A stretch of DNA of 8,495 bases from Oscillospiraceae bacterium (GTDB lineage Bacteria; Bacillota; Clostridia; Saccharofermentanales; Saccharofermentanaceae): positions 1 through 8,495 of the forward strand of contig CACXGG010000068.1 of assembly GCA_902767145.1 (NCBI GenBank), written 5' to 3'. The notes below the pieces were generated by a model, which was given only the letters and a program-made list of their open reading frames with translations, had not been told where the DNA came from and made no database searches. A program made the position numbers and the translations under genes. Of this stretch, positions 6,152 through 8,495 are shown piece after piece (position 1 is the stretch's first letter; every line of letters begins with the position of its first letter).

Positions 6152-7909
6152 ATGGACATCTTTTCATTTGTCACGTTGTTCGGCGGACTTGCATTCTTCC
6201 TTTACGGAATGAATGTATTATCTGAATCATTGAAGAAGACAGCCGGCGGCAAGCTGGAGAAGCTTCTCCGCAAGGCTACTGATAATCCCTTTAAAGGTCT
6301 GGCCATAGGCGCAGTCATCACCATTGCCATCCAGTCATCATCTGCCATGACCGTCATGCTGGTGGGTTTTGTTAACTCCGGTATCATGGAGCTCTCCCAG
6401 ACGGTAGGAGTTATCTTCGGATCTGACGTGGGTACGACACTTACCGCATGGATCCTCTCCCTTTCCGGAATCGACAGCAAGGACAATTTCTTCCTCAGGC
6501 TCTTACAACCCACATGCTTTGCACTTATCTTCGCACTCATAGGAATAATCCTCTTCATGACGTCAAAACGTCAGAACAGGAAGGATATAGGAACCATGCT
6601 CATCGGCTTCGCCATCCTTATGCAGGGTATGACCATGATGTCCAGTTCCATGGCGCCTCTCAAAGAAATGGATGGGTTCACAAGGATACTTACAGCTTTC
6701 AATAATCCCTTCCTCGGAGTCCTTGCCGGCGCACTCATCACGGGTATCATCCAGAGTTCGGCTGCAGCCATCGGTATCCTGCAGTCCCTCTCCCTTACAG
6801 GGAGCCTTACAGTTGCCATGGCCATCCCCATCGTCATCGGTGCCAATATCGGAACATGTATGACCGCTGTTCTCTCTTCCATCGGAGTTAACAGAGACGC
6901 CAAGAGGGTTACTGTCATCCACGTATCCATCAAGTTGATCGGTGCGATCCTGTGGATCATTGTTTTCTATGGACTTAATGCGGTCTTTGACTTCGCCTTC
7001 CTTGACAGGACCATCGGCGTAGTGGGCATCGCTGCCTTCCACTCGGTCTTCAACATCGTAAATACCATAGTTCTCTTCCCCTTCAGCAAATACCTTGTTA
7101 AGCTGGCCCACGTCATCGTCAAGGAGACTGATGAGGAGCAGGAGTTCAAGCTTGACGAACGTCTCATGCTCACACCTCCCATCGCTGTTGCCGAGTGTTC
7201 CAGATCCATGGAAAAGATGGTGGGCAAGGCCAAAGAAGGTCTCGATAAGGCCACTGCCCTGCTGCTCAATGGTTATGATCAGGATGAGTTCGACTTCATA
7301 AAGAAGAACGAGGAAAAAGTGGACAGTTACGAGGATCATATCGGATCCTATCTCATGAAGCTCACCACCACCCATCACCTGAACGTACAGGATAAGAACA
7401 GGTCCTCCAATATGCTCCAGGCCATCGGAGAAGTGGAGAGGATCGCTGACCACGCCTCTTATATGGCTAATTCATCCGAGGAGATCAACAGAAAGAAACT
7501 GTCTTTTTCCGATGCGGCACAGGACGAGCTCAGAAGGGTCATCTCCGCCGTGCAGGAGATCTACACCATTACCCTGGACTGTTATCTTAAGTCCGACGCA
7601 TCCAAGGCTGACGAAGTAGGCCCTTTGAGGATAGTCATAAGCGAGATGTGCGACACCTTCAAGGCTTCACATGTCGAGAGACTTGCAGCAGGTATCTGTA
7701 CTGCAGAACAGGGATTCGTTTTTAACGATATCCTCTACAGCTGCGGCAGGATCGCTGACCACAGCATGAATATCGCTGCCATCGTCTACCGTTTCGCCTC
7801 CGAGACAGACGATACTTACATGCACGACTTCAAGCAGAGAAGAGACCGCGCCAGCGAGATGAAGTATGAGCACTATCTGAAGAAATACAACCCCGGGGCA
7901 GCAAAATGA
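6152..7909 (+). CDS. Na+/phosphate cotransporter family protein with PhoU-like domain
   Basis: 585 residues, typical for the family. The N-terminal half (1-320) is membrane and contains two inverted Na/Pi-cotransporter repeats. The QSSSA motif is intact in the first (61-65), while the second reads QSSAA (201-205). The loops following are GSDVGTT (90-96) and GANIGTC (230-236). The C-terminal half (about 350-560) is a cytoplasmic PhoU-like helical domain with two metal-motif copies, ERIADH (429-434) and GRIADH (532-537). It should import inorganic phosphate with sodium, the PhoU part sensing or gating. The start MDIFSFVTLFGG is the usual one for this family; the ribosome binding site AGAGAGG is 11 bases away, longer than ideal. 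The stop overlaps the next gene as ATGA. Confidence 0.93.
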   Translation: MDIFSFVTLFGGLAFFLYGMNVLSESLKKTAGGKLEKLLRKATDNPFKGLAIGAVITIAIQSSSAMTVMLVGFVNSGIMELSQTVGVIFGSDVGTTLTAWILSLSGIDSKDNFFLRLLQPTCFALIFALIGIILFMTSKRQNRKDIGTMLIGFAILMQGMTMMSSSMAPLKEMDGFTRILTAFNNPFLGVLAGALITGIIQSSAAAIGILQSLSLTGSLTVAMAIPIVIGANIGTCMTAVLSSIGVNRDAKRVTVIHVSIKLIGAILWIIVFYGLNAVFDFAFLDRTIGVVGIAAFHSVFNIVNTIVLFPFSKYLVKLAHVIVKETDEEQEFKLDERLMLTPPIAVAECSRSMEKMVGKAKEGLDKATALLLNGYDQDEFDFIKKNEEKVDSYEDHIGSYLMKLTTTHHLNVQDKNRSSNMLQAIGEVERIADHASYMANSSEEINRKKLSFSDAAQDELRRVISAVQEIYTITLDCYLKSDASKADEVGPLRIVISEMCDTFKASHVERLAAGICTAEQGFVFNDILYSCGRIADHSMNIAAIVYRFASETDDTYMHDFKQRRDRASEMKYEHYLKKYNPGAAK

Positions 7910-8385
7910 GCAACCTTTATATCAGGCAGCGCATCTTCTCCTGGACAGACTCATATGACGTCTACGGCGAAGACTATACACCCAGGTATTTTGTAAGGGC
8001 TGACTTCTTTTCCGTCGGAAAGAGGATCAGGATCTTTGACAAGGCCACCGGCGAGGAAGTCGGTGTCATCCGCCAGAAGGTCCTGGCCATCCTTAAGGAA
8101 TATGAAGTTTATCTTTATGGAAGATATGTGGGAAATATAAGTAAGAGACTTTCCCTTTTTATACCCAAGTATGATATCGACTACGGCAACTGGTATCTGG
8201 AAGGGGATCTCTTCAACTGGGATTTCGAGATCCGTGAAGGCGGAGATCTCATCGCCCTTATCTCCAAGAAGATCCTGACCATCGGCGACGCCTATTCCCT
8301 TCAGATCGCCAGAAAAGAGGACGAACTCCCCGTCCTTCTTATCGCCATAGCCGTGGATGCGGCCCACTGGAGCGACGATAATTGA
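7906..8385 (+). CDS. LURP-one-related (YxjI-like) protein
   Basis: 159 residues, soluble. The beta-rich pattern RQRIFSWTDSYDVY, FVRADFFSVGKRIRIFD, GEEVGVIRQKV, YLYGRYVGNISKRLSLF, WYLEGDLFNWDFEI, ALISKKILTIGDAYSLQI, ending in LLIAIAVDAA, matches the LURP-one-related / YxjI family, which folds as a 12-strand Tubby-like barrel around a central helix. Length is usual for the bacterial members. Their biochemical role is not settled; a scaffold or membrane-lipid role has been proposed from the Tubby likeness. The ATG overlaps the transporter stop (ATGA) and has no good site of its own, so it is translated by coupling. Pairing with a phosphate transporter suggests joint expression, but no direct functional link is shown. 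Confidence 0.85.
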   Translation: MSNLYIRQRIFSWTDSYDVYGEDYTPRYFVRADFFSVGKRIRIFDKATGEEVGVIRQKVLAILKEYEVYLYGRYVGNISKRLSLFIPKYDIDYGNWYLEGDLFNWDFEIREGGDLIALISKKILTIGDAYSLQIARKEDELPVLLIAIAVDAAHWSDDN

Positions 8386-8437
8386 TAAATTTTATATGTT
8401 GTTGATTAACTTTTTATCGTTTATCGTAAAAAAGTAG

Positions 8438-8495
8438 TTGACAAACATTAACCTCCCGTTGTATTATGACATCACAACAAAGGATTCAGGGAGGA
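8438..8495 (+). promoter_or_regulatory. Promoter and ribosome binding site of the next gene, start outside the window
   Basis: Plus strand: -35 is a perfect TTGACA (8438-8443), -10 is TATTAT (8462-8467, 5/6), spacer 18. A strong ribosome binding site AGGGAGGA fills 8488-8495 and the window stops there, so the start codon must follow within about ten bases. The -10 lies inside an inverted repeat, GTTGT (8458-8462) and ACAAC (8474-8478), a possible operator. Just upstream, TTATCGT is repeated in tandem (8414-8427), flanked by T and A runs. No clear terminator for the LURP-one gene is seen in 8386-8437. Confidence 0.7.

Noticed and set aside
6103..6225. Open frame starting MYVQEHEYQPQRG that overlaps the transporter start
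   Set aside because: No ribosome binding site, and it soon runs out of frame through the transporter coding sequence to a stop; the leader is better read as untranslated.
6563..7453. 296-codon minus-strand open frame opposite the phosphate transporter
   Set aside because: Acidic, His/Gly-rich translation without domain sense, lying exactly antisense to a well-recognised family protein; a codon-bias shadow.

Overview
The window looks like chromosomal DNA of a Clostridia-class Firmicute, most likely a Lachnospiraceae relative. This rests on the moderate GC content, strong GGAGG-type ribosome binding sites, sigma-A-like promoters, many AGG/AGA arginine codons and a gram-positive style of membrane proteins. 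The genus is an inference and cannot be fixed from sequence alone. No RNA gene, insertion sequence, CRISPR array or phage gene was seen.

Left and centre (253-5490, minus strand): six genes that all overlap end to start (4 to 17 bases), in the order MoxR-type AAA+ ATPase, DUF58 protein, DUF4381-like one-helix membrane protein, BatA-like vWA protein, BatB-like vWA protein, and a TPR protein with a long Ser/Asp/Gly-Gln/Thr tail. This is the MoxR/Bat (aerotolerance-type) layout: a chaperone-like ATPase feeding a membrane complex of vWA proteins whose substrate is unknown in gram-positive anaerobes. A good extended -10 promoter lies upstream (5527-5556) and a terminator-like hairpin abuts the last stop codon (200-254). 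No BatD-type gene lies within the operon. Just past the terminator, at the window edge, is the start of a probable secreted protein on the same strand whose signal peptide is broken by an in-frame TAG (1-162).

Middle (5597-5908, minus strand): a 103-residue protein with three predicted membrane helices, a clear promoter (5939-5967) and a strong ribosome binding site. It is divergent from the right-hand operon across a 243-base AT-rich intergenic region (5909-6151) that holds short repeats, a candidate plus-strand -10 and a possible hairpin hiding a ribosome binding site.

Right (6152-8385, plus strand): a Na+/phosphate cotransporter family protein with a C-terminal PhoU-like domain, overlapping by ATGA a LURP-one-related (YxjI-like) protein. 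After it comes a consensus-like promoter (8438-8467) and a ribosome binding site at the very end (8488-8495) for a gene that starts just outside the window.

The most unusual points are the amber codon inside the signal peptide at the left edge, the divergence of the metal-site (MIDAS) residues in the vWA proteins, the eight perfect Ser-Asp-Gly units in the TPR protein, and the possible RNA-level control of the transporter gene.
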